Below are positions 28,720 through 36,149 of a stretch of DNA of 64,000 nucleotides, one piece after another. The position numbers and the translations under genes are program-made. The stretch is from Rhodococcus sovatensis. GTDB taxonomy: Bacteria > Actinomycetota > Actinomycetes > Mycobacteriales > Mycobacteriaceae. The DNA lies in contig NZ_CP147846.1 of assembly GCF_037327425.1 (NCBI RefSeq), positions 4,774,001-4,838,000 of the forward strand. Direction: 5' to 3'. Every line of letters begins with the position of its first letter. The first letter of the stretch is position 1. The notes under the pieces were generated by a model, which saw nothing but the letters and a program-made list of their open reading frames with translations, was not told the DNA's origin and ran no database searches.

Positions 28720-29739
28720 ATGCCGCGTGGCAGGCCTAGCCGCGAATCGATTTACAGGCAGTTTGCCGAGGCGCTGAGTGAGCTGCAGCGCTTCGGTGGC
28801 ATGCCATTGCCCGCCGAATCGTCCGCTATCTGGGATGACATCTGGCACCTCGAAGCCCACAACTCCACCGCGATCGAGGGGAACACCCTCGTCTTGCGCG
28901 AGGTCGAGGCATTGCTCGACCGGCGTAAGGCTGTGGGAGCGAAAGATCTGAAGGATTACATGGAAGTCCTTGGGTACGGCGAAGCGGCGCAGTGGGTGTA
29001 CGCCCAGGCGACTGCACCGGACGGGTACGCAGGCGAGGGTTTGGTGACCATCACCGAGGTTCGATCGGTGCATCAGCAAGTCATGCAGCGGGTGTGGGAC
29101 GTCGCCCCGCATCCCGACGCCACGCAGGAAGAGGGGCCTGGTAGCTTTCGGCGGCACGACATTCGTGCGTTCGACGGTGGGATGAGACCGCCACCGTGGA
29201 TCGAGGTGCCCGAGCGACTGTCGACGTGGGTAGACGAGGTCAATTTGTTTGCAGCCCAATTGTCGTCATTGGACGTGGGCGCCCTGGATCCGCGCGATAT
29301 TCCGGTCCGACTCGCTGCGATCCATTGCGAATTCGAGCGGATTCATCCCTTCCTGGACGGCAATGGCCGCACCGGGAGGCTCCTCCTGAACCTCATTCTC
29401 GTCCGCCTCGGGTTTCCGCCGGCAATTGTGTTCAAGCGTGACCGCGTGAAGTACCTCGATGCCTTGGATCACGCGGACAAGGGTGAGTACGGCCCGCTTG
29501 CCGAACTCATCGCGCGATCGGTGATCGACAACCTGCACAGGTTCGTGGTCCCGTCCATCGCAGGGCCGGCTCGTCTCGTCCCGTTGCAGGCTCTGGTTGT
29601 CCCCGAGATCGGCTACAACGCACTGCGACAGGCAGCCAGGAGGGGCCGACTCGACGCGCACCAGGGATCCGACGGAACTTGGAGGTCAAGTCGAAAGTCA
29701 GTCGATGCGTACTTGCAGCAACGGTATTCGCGAGAGTGA
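28720..29739 (+). CDS. Fic-domain protein (class II, self-inhibited AMP transferase)
   Basis: About 339 aa. The catalytic Fic motif HPFLDGNGRTGR is intact at residues 209-220; the histidine transfers AMP (or a related group) onto target hydroxyls. The N-terminal inhibitory motif STAIEGN at residues 49-55 marks class II Fic proteins, in which the glutamate (E53) blocks ATP in the active site. The C terminus (ALRQAARRGRLDAHQGSDGTWRSSRKSVDAYLQQ) looks like a small excisionase-type winged helix able to bind DNA. The gene has its own twin operators and stands alone, so no separate antitoxin is needed. It marks the left end of the accessory island. Confidence 0.88.
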   Translation: MPRGRPSRESIYRQFAEALSELQRFGGMPLPAESSAIWDDIWHLEAHNSTAIEGNTLVLREVEALLDRRKAVGAKDLKDYMEVLGYGEAAQWVYAQATAPDGYAGEGLVTITEVRSVHQQVMQRVWDVAPHPDATQEEGPGSFRRHDIRAFDGGMRPPPWIEVPERLSTWVDEVNLFAAQLSSLDVGALDPRDIPVRLAAIHCEFERIHPFLDGNGRTGRLLLNLILVRLGFPPAIVFKRDRVKYLDALDHADKGEYGPLAELIARSVIDNLHRFVVPSIAGPARLVPLQALVVPEIGYNALRQAARRGRLDAHQGSDGTWRSSRKSVDAYLQQRYSRE

Positions 29740-29874
29740 GCCACCCCTGGACGTGAGGCCCACATGGACGTCGTGTGGGGCGTTCGCTCGGAGGTTCACA
29801 CCGCGCCCGGCCGGACCAGCATAGGGACGCCGTTAAAGGCGAACCGCGGCTGTGGTATCGGCTCCCTTTGAGCC

Positions 29875-30249
29875 TTGGTCTTGGCCACTGTCGTTGCGAC
29901 ACGTAAGCCCAGATGTTCGGCAGCAGCAGAACGCGGCGACGTTCGCGCAGAAAAAGTATCCGCCGCGATCACCGGCTGCCTATTCGATAACTTGTCGCTG
30001 GAACTCTCTGCCCAGGACGCGGTCATTCGGTCTGACCTGGAAGCGATTTACGATGAACAGATCTCGATTTTGGCAAAAGTGCTCGACGATGCGGGTATCG
30101 GCGAAACGCGCGAAACAAACCGCAGCTCAACGGATATAGCTGCCGCGATCATCGCTCAGCTGGAGGGGATGGTGCTCTTCGCAAAGTTACGGAACGATGC
30201 GTCCGCCCTTGACGGACTGTGGGATCGGGTCTGTTGTCTGGTGGGCTGA
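29875..30249 (+). pseudogene. Probable TetR-family remnant (C-terminal half only)
   Basis: The reading frame ends AQLEGMVLFAKLRNDASALDGLWDRVCCLVG, which resembles the ligand-domain end of TetR regulators. Before it lies a helical stretch, LSAQDAVIRSDLEAIYDEQ. No helix-turn-helix domain precedes it, and the sequence upstream (29740-29875) shows no continuous frame for one. It is best read as the tail of a decayed regulator; a short real gene is possible but less likely. Confidence 0.4.
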
Positions 30250-30431
30250 CGCGCAACCGCGGCCGCTGGTCCGTCAAGCGAGTGAGGATGATCGCCCCGG
30301 TCGTCGATAATTGACGATTCGCCGTCGTACAAGCCGAGTCTTCGGTTGTCGGGCAGGCCCTTTCCCGATCGGTACAGTCCACGATTCGGACTACTACTGC
30401 ACTTCGCTTGGGCCACGGACGGGCTGGCACT

Positions 30432-30461
30432 GCCTCGGGGCCTCGGTGAAGGCCCCGAGGC
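30432..30461 (-). terminator. Strong hairpin downstream of the two-ATPase operon
   Basis: A perfect 12-bp stem (GCCTCGGGGCCT and AGGCCCCGAGGC) with a 6-base loop, about 80 bp beyond the stop of the second ATPase gene on the reverse strand. There is no T run, but the stem is very stable and the place suits a terminator. Confidence 0.55.
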
Positions 30462-30540
30462 CCACCGGTGATTTCGAGGCGCATCTCGCGCTGGGTGGTC
30501 CGCGACCTCTCGGTGGGACGCTAGCAAAGCAGGGTTGCCA

Positions 30541-31554
30541 TCACCCTGCGATTGCAGCCACGACATGCGCCGTTTCCACGGCACTCGCACCGTCATCGCA
30601 TGCGCGGACAAGTGCGTCGTTCAGGTTTCTGAGCATTCGGCGGACGCTGTTTCTCTCGAGATACAGGTCGAAGAGGCGGTCGAGCGCGTTTCGCCGAATG
30701 AACTGATCCGTTCGAAGATCTCTTACGTCGCAGGCGTTCCGAGCCCGGCGTGTGACTAGTTTTCCGACCAGTGACCGATCCAGGTTCGGCAAAGTAATAC
30801 GCGTGTCCAGGAAGTCGTGCGCTTGGTCGAAGTGAGGGCTCTGCACGTAGTCCGTGTGGACGGCAATCACACTCGCTGCGGGCAGGCGATCGGCGATCAT
30901 TCGCAGTGTGGGACCGAAGAATGCCGCTATCCGAGGTTCTGGGTCGGTCCCGATGCCTGGCCGTCGGATCCACTGGTCGGTGTCGTCGAAGACTAGTGTC
31001 GGTTCCAGTCCGCGTCGGCGGATCAGGTTGAGGACTTTGATCGCTTGTTCGACGACGTCCTCGCCGGTCAGTGGTTCGGTGACGACGCTGCCAAGTTCGA
31101 GCGCCAATTCGCCCGTGAGCCAGCTGATCCCACCCCCAAGGCTGAGGGTGACAGGGCGTTTGTGTGTGCCACCTCGGACGAGCTGATCGGCTTTGCGGAC
31201 TTTCTTGTCGCGGTCGAGTTGGCGGGCGATCGAGCTGACGAGGAGGCTGGGGAACGTCGACGGTTCGGCGACTATCGCATCGGTTTGCATCCCCATGCGG
31301 ATGCGCAGGGGTGCGATGCTTCCGACGTTGGTTCCATTGAGTACGAACTCGGTGGTCGACGATTTTCCGGCGCCACTGGCTCCGATCAACGCGATTCGGT
31401 CACCTCGCATCACCGCCTGGCGGAACCGGGATTCGTAGTCGGTTGATCCCAAGAGAAGATCGAACGGTACATGCAATTCGGCCATCTGCGATCGGGACGG
31501 CGTCGGATCGAACGCTCGTGACGCGTGGAGTTTGCGGAGGAGATCACTCGTCAT
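30541..31554 (-). CDS. P-loop ATPase with canonical Walker motifs (second gene of a two-ATPase operon)
   Basis: About 337 aa. Walker A GASGAGKS lies at residues 58-65 and a Walker B-like LVFDDTDQW near residue 188. The N-terminal piece FDLLLGSTDYESRFRQAVMRGDRIALIGASGAG resembles ORC/TniB-like AAA NTPases that are loaded onto DNA or partner proteins. The C-terminal part is helical and basic (TRRARNACDVRDLRTDQF). The ATG start sits inside the end of the upstream ATPase gene (11-bp overlap), so the two are translationally coupled. I do not recognise a named family. A defence or mobile-element role is suggested only by context. Confidence 0.75.
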   Translation of the reverse strand: MTSDLLRKLHASRAFDPTPSRSQMAELHVPFDLLLGSTDYESRFRQAVMRGDRIALIGASGAGKSSTTEFVLNGTNVGSIAPLRIRMGMQTDAIVAEPSTFPSLLVSSIARQLDRDKKVRKADQLVRGGTHKRPVTLSLGGGISWLTGELALELGSVVTEPLTGEDVVEQAIKVLNLIRRRGLEPTLVFDDTDQWIRRPGIGTDPEPRIAAFFGPTLRMIADRLPAASVIAVHTDYVQSPHFDQAHDFLDTRITLPNLDRSLVGKLVTRRARNACDVRDLRTDQFIRRNALDRLFDLYLERNSVRRMLRNLNDALVRACDDGASAVETAHVVAAIAG

Positions 31555-32620
31555 GAGAATTCTTCGACTCCGCTCGCCGTTTGAGTATTTCACTCGCAGG
31601 GGTTAGTTCGAACATTCGTCGTGGGCGCCCTTGTCCGCTGGAAACTTCACGGCTGACTACGAGCCCGGCGTCGTCGAGCTGCTTGAAAACTTGCACAGCT
31701 CTAGGTCGCGTCCACCCCAGGGATGCAAGAAGTTCGCTGTCTGACGCACTGACTGCACCCCGCACTTTCAGTTCCGCCGCGAGCATCGAGGCGGACCGTC
31801 CCAGTGAAAAAATGAGCGTGTCTCTGAAACTGAGCGCGTTCACGTTTTGCTCGATGGCATCTGGGTTCTCGAACGTGCTCCTGAGCGCAGCGACGAGGTC
31901 TCGCGGATTGCCACCGACAGTTTCGGCCAAGGTTTCGCTGATGGGGGACATCTCGCGGCCGCCTCGGCGATCGACAAGGTCGACTCTCTCCTTTGTGGTT
32001 AGAGGCCCGAGCTGAATTTGCTTCTCGAAGAACGTGTCAGCGGGCGGGGTCAACAGACCTCCGACGTCGTTCGATCGCACGGCGACCAGCCACAGGAATC
32101 CTGTTTCCCACACTTCGTCTCGGTACCGGCCGAACAGCGCGTGCCCGGCCGAAGCGGTGACGTCGTCCACAATGATGACAGGGAGTAGACGGTCGCCCGT
32201 GATGGAGTCGTCGTCGTTTTCGCGTCTCCACCGTTCGACGGTCCGGTCGATCAGGTCCTGTCGAAAGTCGGCTAAGCGTGACAGTAGAGCGTCGGAGTCG
32301 ATCGTCGATTCCTTGGCGTGAGGTTCACCGGTGACCACCTCCACGATTCGCCGCAACAAATGAGCGCCGTCTGCGACCCCTTCGACGCGCACGAAGAACA
32401 TAGGAAAGTCACCTTCACGGCGCGTACCCGACCGGGGATCGCGACTATCCAGTTGGACGAACCTCATGAGCGACGTACGCCCGATCCCTCGATCCCCTGT
32501 CACCAACACGTTGAGGCCGGAGTTCAGTGCTGACCAAATCGCGATCACTTCATCTGACCGACCGACGAACAGCTCTGTGTCTACCGCGTTGTCCAACAGC
32601 GGCCGTGCGCTCACTCCCAT
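31544..32620 (-). CDS. P-loop ATPase with Arg in place of Walker-A Lys, plus C-terminal winged helix
   Basis: About 358 aa from ATG 32620; in-frame ATGs further upstream (about 32690 and 32827) are possible starts. The N-terminal part reads LFVGRSDEVIAIWSALNSGLNVLVTGDRGIGRTSLMRF, an ORC/STAND-like NTPase start, but the P-loop is GDRGIGRT where GKT or GKS is expected (codon CGT for Arg). The Walker B-like VIIVDDV is present. The last 90 residues (LGWTRPRAVQVFKQLDDAGLVVSREVSSGQGRPRRMFELTP) form a winged helix-turn-helix. It is first in a coupled pair with a canonical ATPase. The arginine suggests nucleotide binding without normal hydrolysis, so it may be a sensor or DNA-binding partner. Confidence 0.72.
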   Translation of the reverse strand: MGVSARPLLDNAVDTELFVGRSDEVIAIWSALNSGLNVLVTGDRGIGRTSLMRFVQLDSRDPRSGTRREGDFPMFFVRVEGVADGAHLLRRIVEVVTGEPHAKESTIDSDALLSRLADFRQDLIDRTVERWRRENDDDSITGDRLLPVIIVDDVTASAGHALFGRYRDEVWETGFLWLVAVRSNDVGGLLTPPADTFFEKQIQLGPLTTKERVDLVDRRGGREMSPISETLAETVGGNPRDLVAALRSTFENPDAIEQNVNALSFRDTLIFSLGRSASMLAAELKVRGAVSASDSELLASLGWTRPRAVQVFKQLDDAGLVVSREVSSGQGRPRRMFELTPASEILKRRAESKNSHDE

Positions 32621-32760
32621 GCGCTTACAATACTTACTGTAAGTTTCGTAAGCAAGCAACTGACGTTGCAAGATGTGGTTCGCGCACATCAGTAGGCGGG
32701 ACTCGCGGTTCCGACGTATGCGGATGACGCGGGTGAGCAACCGCTGACGTCCCTCCGGGA

Positions 32761-33402
32761 CTATCGACGGATGTCCGAACAGCAGCGAGAGACCGCGTCG
32801 CGTCGGTAGGACTTGTTCTGATGCCAAGTCTCAGGACGATGCTCTATCTTGATCGCACGCATGGCTTCGTCCTCCGTTATCCGATCCCAGTCGCCGAATA
32901 TTCGCGCCCGCATGAGCGTGCCCGGAGCGTCGTCGGATCGGATCCAACCATGAGTGTGATGGTAGGTCTCAGCGGTGGAGGTGTCCTCAGGATCTGATGC
33001 ACGGAGAAGGCGATCTATGCGCGAACCGTTGCCGTCGCTCCAGTACTGATACCAAGTCTGGCCCTCGGCGTGCAGTTCCTGAGTTCGCGGCTCGGTACCG
33101 GCGTCGGGAATGTATGCCGGGTCGACATATTTGTGTGAGCACTTGATCCCATCGGATGTGTCCATCCCTGCATGTAGTCGGAACCAATCGAGGCTGTCGT
33201 CGGCTATGCGGCCGGGTCTTCGGCTGATCATGTAGCCGTCCGTACAGTCGCTGCTGACACCGTCACCACGCCGCAGATCCAGGTCGTCCTCAACGATTGG
33301 ATAGCGCGACAGCACCGGGTCGCGCAATGTGACGCGCGAACGCCGGGACAAAAACACCCCGGCTTCCAAGCAAACTATCTCGACGGGGAGTCGGTGTCGC
33401 AT
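32761..33402 (-). CDS. Hypothetical protein, unrecognised
   Basis: An open frame of up to 213 codons upstream of the ATPase pair on the same strand. The sequence is acidic and rich in aromatic residues and histidine, with stretches such as LDWFRLHAGMDTSDGIKCSH, GQTWYQYWSDGNGSRID and TYHHTHGWIRSDDAPGT. It looks protein-like and not like the arginine/proline-rich shadows seen elsewhere, but I do not recognise a family. The true start is uncertain; the first 20 codons overlap the RNase H remnant on the other strand, so a shorter protein is likely. Its end overlaps the longest possible start of the ATPase gene, hinting at an operon of three. Confidence 0.5.
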   Translation of the reverse strand: MRHRLPVEIVCLEAGVFLSRRSRVTLRDPVLSRYPIVEDDLDLRRGDGVSSDCTDGYMISRRPGRIADDSLDWFRLHAGMDTSDGIKCSHKYVDPAYIPDAGTEPRTQELHAEGQTWYQYWSDGNGSRIDRLLRASDPEDTSTAETYHHTHGWIRSDDAPGTLMRARIFGDWDRITEDEAMRAIKIEHRPETWHQNKSYRRDAVSRCCSDIRR

Positions 33403-33791
33403 GCGTCAGCGCAGAGGGCGGCTTCGCGAGCAAGGCCTACTCGGATGTCGCAACTGTCCTTGCAGGTGAGCTTCTCGCAATAGCCCTGGCCGTCAAGACC
33501 TTTCCAGAGCGTCGGCTGCATGTATTGACCGACAGCAAGCCGGCTCTTGCGAGCCTGACCATGCCCAGGGCCAGGTTGCTCGACAAGCGGACCAGCCAAA
33601 TCGTCGAAATCGTCGACGTGATCGAGCGCAGAACCGCGGGACGCGGCGTTCGTTACAGCTGGGTTCGTAGTCACGCGGGACACGAACTCAACGAGATCGC
33701 CGATCGACTCGCAGTCGCCGCCCGGCGCAACAAGGAAGCCCGGGTCAGTCCGTCGAAGACCAGATCAATCGAAGCATTATGGGACAGATGA
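33333..33791 (+). pseudogene. Truncated RNase H-fold protein (N-terminal strand missing)
   Basis: The frame is open from 33333 and reads ACVSAEGGFASKAYSDVA, then GELLAIALAVKTFPERRLHV, LTDSKPALASL, and YSWVRSHAGHELNEIADRLA. This is the RNase HI pattern, with the second catalytic acid (E of GELLAI), the third (D of LTDSK), the flexible-loop histidine (SHAGH) and the last aspartate (EIADRLA). The first beta-strand with the first catalytic aspartate is absent, and no good start codon precedes the conserved part. Stop codons lie just upstream, so it is probably the 3' remnant of a larger gene. A TTG at 33525 would give only the last 88 residues. Confidence 0.6.
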
Positions 33792-33879
33792 AGATCGCTG
33801 TCCAGCCTGCGTAGGAGCGTCCTCGTTCCTGCACCTTCGGCCCAACCGGGCCGGAGTACTTCACCCGAAAGGCTCGACC

Positions 33880-34293
33880 ATGTTCACGAAGTCCTTTATT
33901 TCCGCTGCCGTCTTCGCGGGAGCTACGTTGCTCGGTGCCGGCGTTGCGTCGGCTGCACCTGCCACCTCATTCGGAAACGGCACATGGGCAGTGGGAAGCG
34001 ACATCGCTCCGGGCACCTACGTCTCGGCCGGATCAACGGATGAGTACGGCTGCTACTGGGAACGCGCATCCAGCTTCTACGGCGATTTCGACTCGATCAT
34101 CGCGAACGACTTCGTGAGCCCCGAATCCGGTCAGGCCGTAGTCACGATCAAGTCGACCGATGTCGCGTTCATCCCGGACTACTGCGGCACCTGGACGTTG
34201 AAGGCCCCCGCACCCGCTCCGAAGGCGGCCCCAGCGCCTGCACCGCTCCCCGCGCCTCTGCCGATGCCCTGGACCGGTTCGGCGGGACTGTAG
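33880..34293 (+). CDS. Small secreted protein, Ala/Pro-rich tail
   Basis: A protein of 137 aa with a signal peptide (FISAAVFAGATLLGAGVASA, cleaved before APATS). The mature part, GNGTWAVGSDIAPGTYVSAG followed by YGCYWERAS and ending IPDYCGTWTL, is a small beta-rich domain with two cysteines that recurs in secreted actinobacterial and actinophage proteins. The last 30 residues are Pro/Ala repeats. GAAAGG lies seven bases before the ATG. A hairpin terminator follows. Its function is unknown; it probably sits at the cell surface or in the medium. Confidence 0.75.
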   Translation: MFTKSFISAAVFAGATLLGAGVASAAPATSFGNGTWAVGSDIAPGTYVSAGSTDEYGCYWERASSFYGDFDSIIANDFVSPESGQAVVTIKSTDVAFIPDYCGTWTLKAPAPAPKAAPAPAPLPAPLPMPWTGSAGL

Positions 34294-34302
34294 GAGAACT
34301 CT

Positions 34303-34335
34303 GGCAGAACGTCTTCGAGGGGTGGACGTTCTGCC
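34303..34335 (+). terminator. Hairpin after the small secreted protein gene
   Basis: GGCAGAACGTC and GACGTTCTGCC form a perfect 11-bp stem with an 11-base loop, 10 bp after the stop codon. It is followed by GTTCGTTGTAA, a weak T-containing tail. It is well placed to insulate the tcmP gene downstream. Confidence 0.7.
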
Positions 34336-34348
34336 GTTCGTTGTAACT

Positions 34349-34368
34349 GACATCCGGGTACGGATGTC
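34349..34368 (+). promoter_or_regulatory. Inverted repeat in the tcmP promoter region
   Basis: GACATCCG and CGGATGTC form a perfect 8-bp inverted repeat with a 4-base centre, 59 bp before the tcmP start. It is a candidate operator or a small hairpin; no regulator can be named. Confidence 0.35.
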
Positions 34369-34426
34369 GGACCTACTGGATACATTCCAGGAGGGGAACA
34401 TCGTCAACTGATAGGGGTGGGGTCGG

Positions 34427-35398
34427 ATGTCGAGGAACACGCCGCGAGAGTGGTCGTACTGGACGGAGAACAAGCTTCAGATACTCAGCGAGTATCTGCC
34501 TGCTTTCAACGTCGCTGCGAAGAAATCACATGAACGTATCTACATCGACCTCATGGCGGGACGGGCGCAGAACATTTCGCGATCGACCGGGGAGGAGATT
34601 GCAGGCTCGCCTCGGCGGGCGCTGGAGACGAGCCCGGGCTTCACCCGGAACATCTTTTGCGAGTTGCCACAGAACGCGGACCAGCTCGAGGCGGACTTGC
34701 GAGCCCGTTTCCCGCGCGCAACGTTCGAGGTTGTACCCGGTGATTGCAATGACACAATCGGTGTGACTTTGTCGCGCTACAAGAGTCTTTCCAAAGCGCC
34801 GACGTTTGCCTTCATCGACCAGCAAGCGGCGGAGGTTCACTGGACCACGTTGCAGAAACTGGCCGAATTCAAGTCTTACGGGACGAAAGCAAAGCAATGG
34901 ATCCTGATGTCCCCGGTCATGATTGCACGGGGAACGCGAGGAACGAATAACGCTATGGTGCGCAAACGCGTTACGCAGTTGTACGGCACCGACGACTGGC
35001 TTCGTATACAACGCGCCAAGGAACGACGTTTGATCACTCCGAAGGAGTATCGAGCCGAGATGGTCAATTTGATTCGCTACCGGCTAGCCGAGCACCTCGG
35101 TTACAGCTACACCCACCGGATTCCGATGCTTATGCCGAACAGGACCGAGATCTACGACATGGTGTTCGCGACGGACCACCACGCAGGCGACAACATCATG
35201 CGGCACCTCTATAAGAAGGCCGCACAGCGCGAGCCCGGAATGATGGAACAGGCGGTCCTCCGTGCCAAGGAAGAGCGAATTGAGAAGTCTGGACAGGAGG
35301 GCTTGTTCGAACTGGAGCCTTCCGAACCGAAGGTAAGCGGTGAAATTCTGTGGCAACCCGAATCCCACTGGGATCCGTCGACCCGTCCTTGGTGGTGA
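34427..35398 (+). CDS. tcmP: Three-Cys-motif partner protein TcmP
   Basis: About 323 aa of the three-Cys-motif partner family. WTENKLQILSEYLPAFN at the start, IYIDLMAGRAQN, then FCELPQNADQLEADLRARFP and FAFIDQQAAEVHWTTLQKLA are the conserved blocks; the middle looks like a methyltransferase-type Rossmann fold (YIDLMAG in place of the SAM-binding glycine loop). Family members are known to be encoded beside a DUF5131 (Gp37/Gp68) protein with a CxxxxxxCxxC cluster, and that partner is here, convergent, with no gap between the two stop codons. The biochemical function of the pair is not established as far as I know. Confidence 0.85.
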   Translation: MSRNTPREWSYWTENKLQILSEYLPAFNVAAKKSHERIYIDLMAGRAQNISRSTGEEIAGSPRRALETSPGFTRNIFCELPQNADQLEADLRARFPRATFEVVPGDCNDTIGVTLSRYKSLSKAPTFAFIDQQAAEVHWTTLQKLAEFKSYGTKAKQWILMSPVMIARGTRGTNNAMVRKRVTQLYGTDDWLRIQRAKERRLITPKEYRAEMVNLIRYRLAEHLGYSYTHRIPMLMPNRTEIYDMVFATDHHAGDNIMRHLYKKAAQREPGMMEQAVLRAKEERIEKSGQEGLFELEPSEPKVSGEILWQPESHWDPSTRPWW

Positions 35399-36145
35399 CT
35401 AAACAGCGCGGCGGGGCATTTCGTCCCAGAGCCTGCCGTCAAGTTCGCGACCGAGTTGCTTCGGAGTGCGGCCGCCCCATTGTTTGAAGAAGAAGGGAAC
35501 TCCTGCGTCGCGGCAGTCGTCACGTATGCCCCGAGCCCAGTTGATGTCCATGACACGGTAATTGGCCCCGGACTCGCCACCCGCGATGACCCAGCCGATG
35601 TCGTGCAGATCGATTCCGTCGAGTGGTCCGATGAGGGGTTCGCACGAAAGGAACCTCACGGCAGCCGGCACGGTCCGCAGATGGTCTACGCGTTCCAGCG
35701 CTGACGCATCTTCAACCGATACACCCATCCAGACATTCGTTGGCCAGTCCAACTTTTCCGCCATGCGTGACAGCCGAAGTGAACGCTTCGTCAGGATCTG
35801 ATAAGTGTGCTGAGGCGTCTCGCGCATGACGTCGAACACGTCTTTTACGAACGCAATGGGCACTTTCGCGTGGAACAAGTCGCTCATGGAGTTGACGAAC
35901 ACGACGCGGGGCGCACGCCACCGGCGAGGCTGATCTAGGGCTCCCTGGTGCGTGGTGACTCCGAATCCAGGGCCGGATGTTCGAGGATCGCCGTCGTTCT
36001 GATATTTCTCGGCGCCCATTGCCTTGAGGCGTTTCGACAGAGTCAACGCGTAGCAGTTATCGCAACCCGAAGACACCCGATCGCAGCCTGTGACGGGATT
36101 CCACGTTGCCTCGGTCCACTCGATCGACGATTTGTCCGCCACCAC
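35399..36145 (-). CDS. DUF5131 (phage Gp37/Gp68) three-cysteine protein, TcmP partner
   Basis: About 248 aa. IEWTEATWNPVTGCDRVSSGCDNCYALTLSKRL carries the three-cysteine motif (C, then six residues, C, two residues, C), which resembles but differs from the radical SAM cluster. RAPRVVFVNSMSDLFHAKVP, YQILTKRSLRL, NVWMGVSVED and WVIAGGESGANYR are further family blocks; all look intact. A Shine-Dalgarno AGGAGG (36147-36152) lies just before the GTG start (36145, or 36142 with better spacing). The gene ends at the base after the tcmP stop. Its upstream side is taken up by the ISL3 element 30 bp away. Confidence 0.87.
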   Translation of the reverse strand: MVADKSSIEWTEATWNPVTGCDRVSSGCDNCYALTLSKRLKAMGAEKYQNDGDPRTSGPGFGVTTHQGALDQPRRWRAPRVVFVNSMSDLFHAKVPIAFVKDVFDVMRETPQHTYQILTKRSLRLSRMAEKLDWPTNVWMGVSVEDASALERVDHLRTVPAAVRFLSCEPLIGPLDGIDLHDIGWVIAGGESGANYRVMDINWARGIRDDCRDAGVPFFFKQWGGRTPKQLGRELDGRLWDEMPRRAV

Positions 36146-36149
36146 ACCT

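Larger units (their letters stand above)
29740..30540. other. Largely non-coding stretch within the island
   Basis: About 800 bp between the Fic gene and the ATPase operon. Apart from the TetR remnant (29875-30249) and a strong hairpin (30432-30461), no supported gene was seen on either strand. Confidence 0.5.

Noticed and set aside
30311..30759. Forward-strand frames over the end of the ATPase gene
   Set aside because: They are shadows of the reverse-strand ATPase with no start context or similarity.
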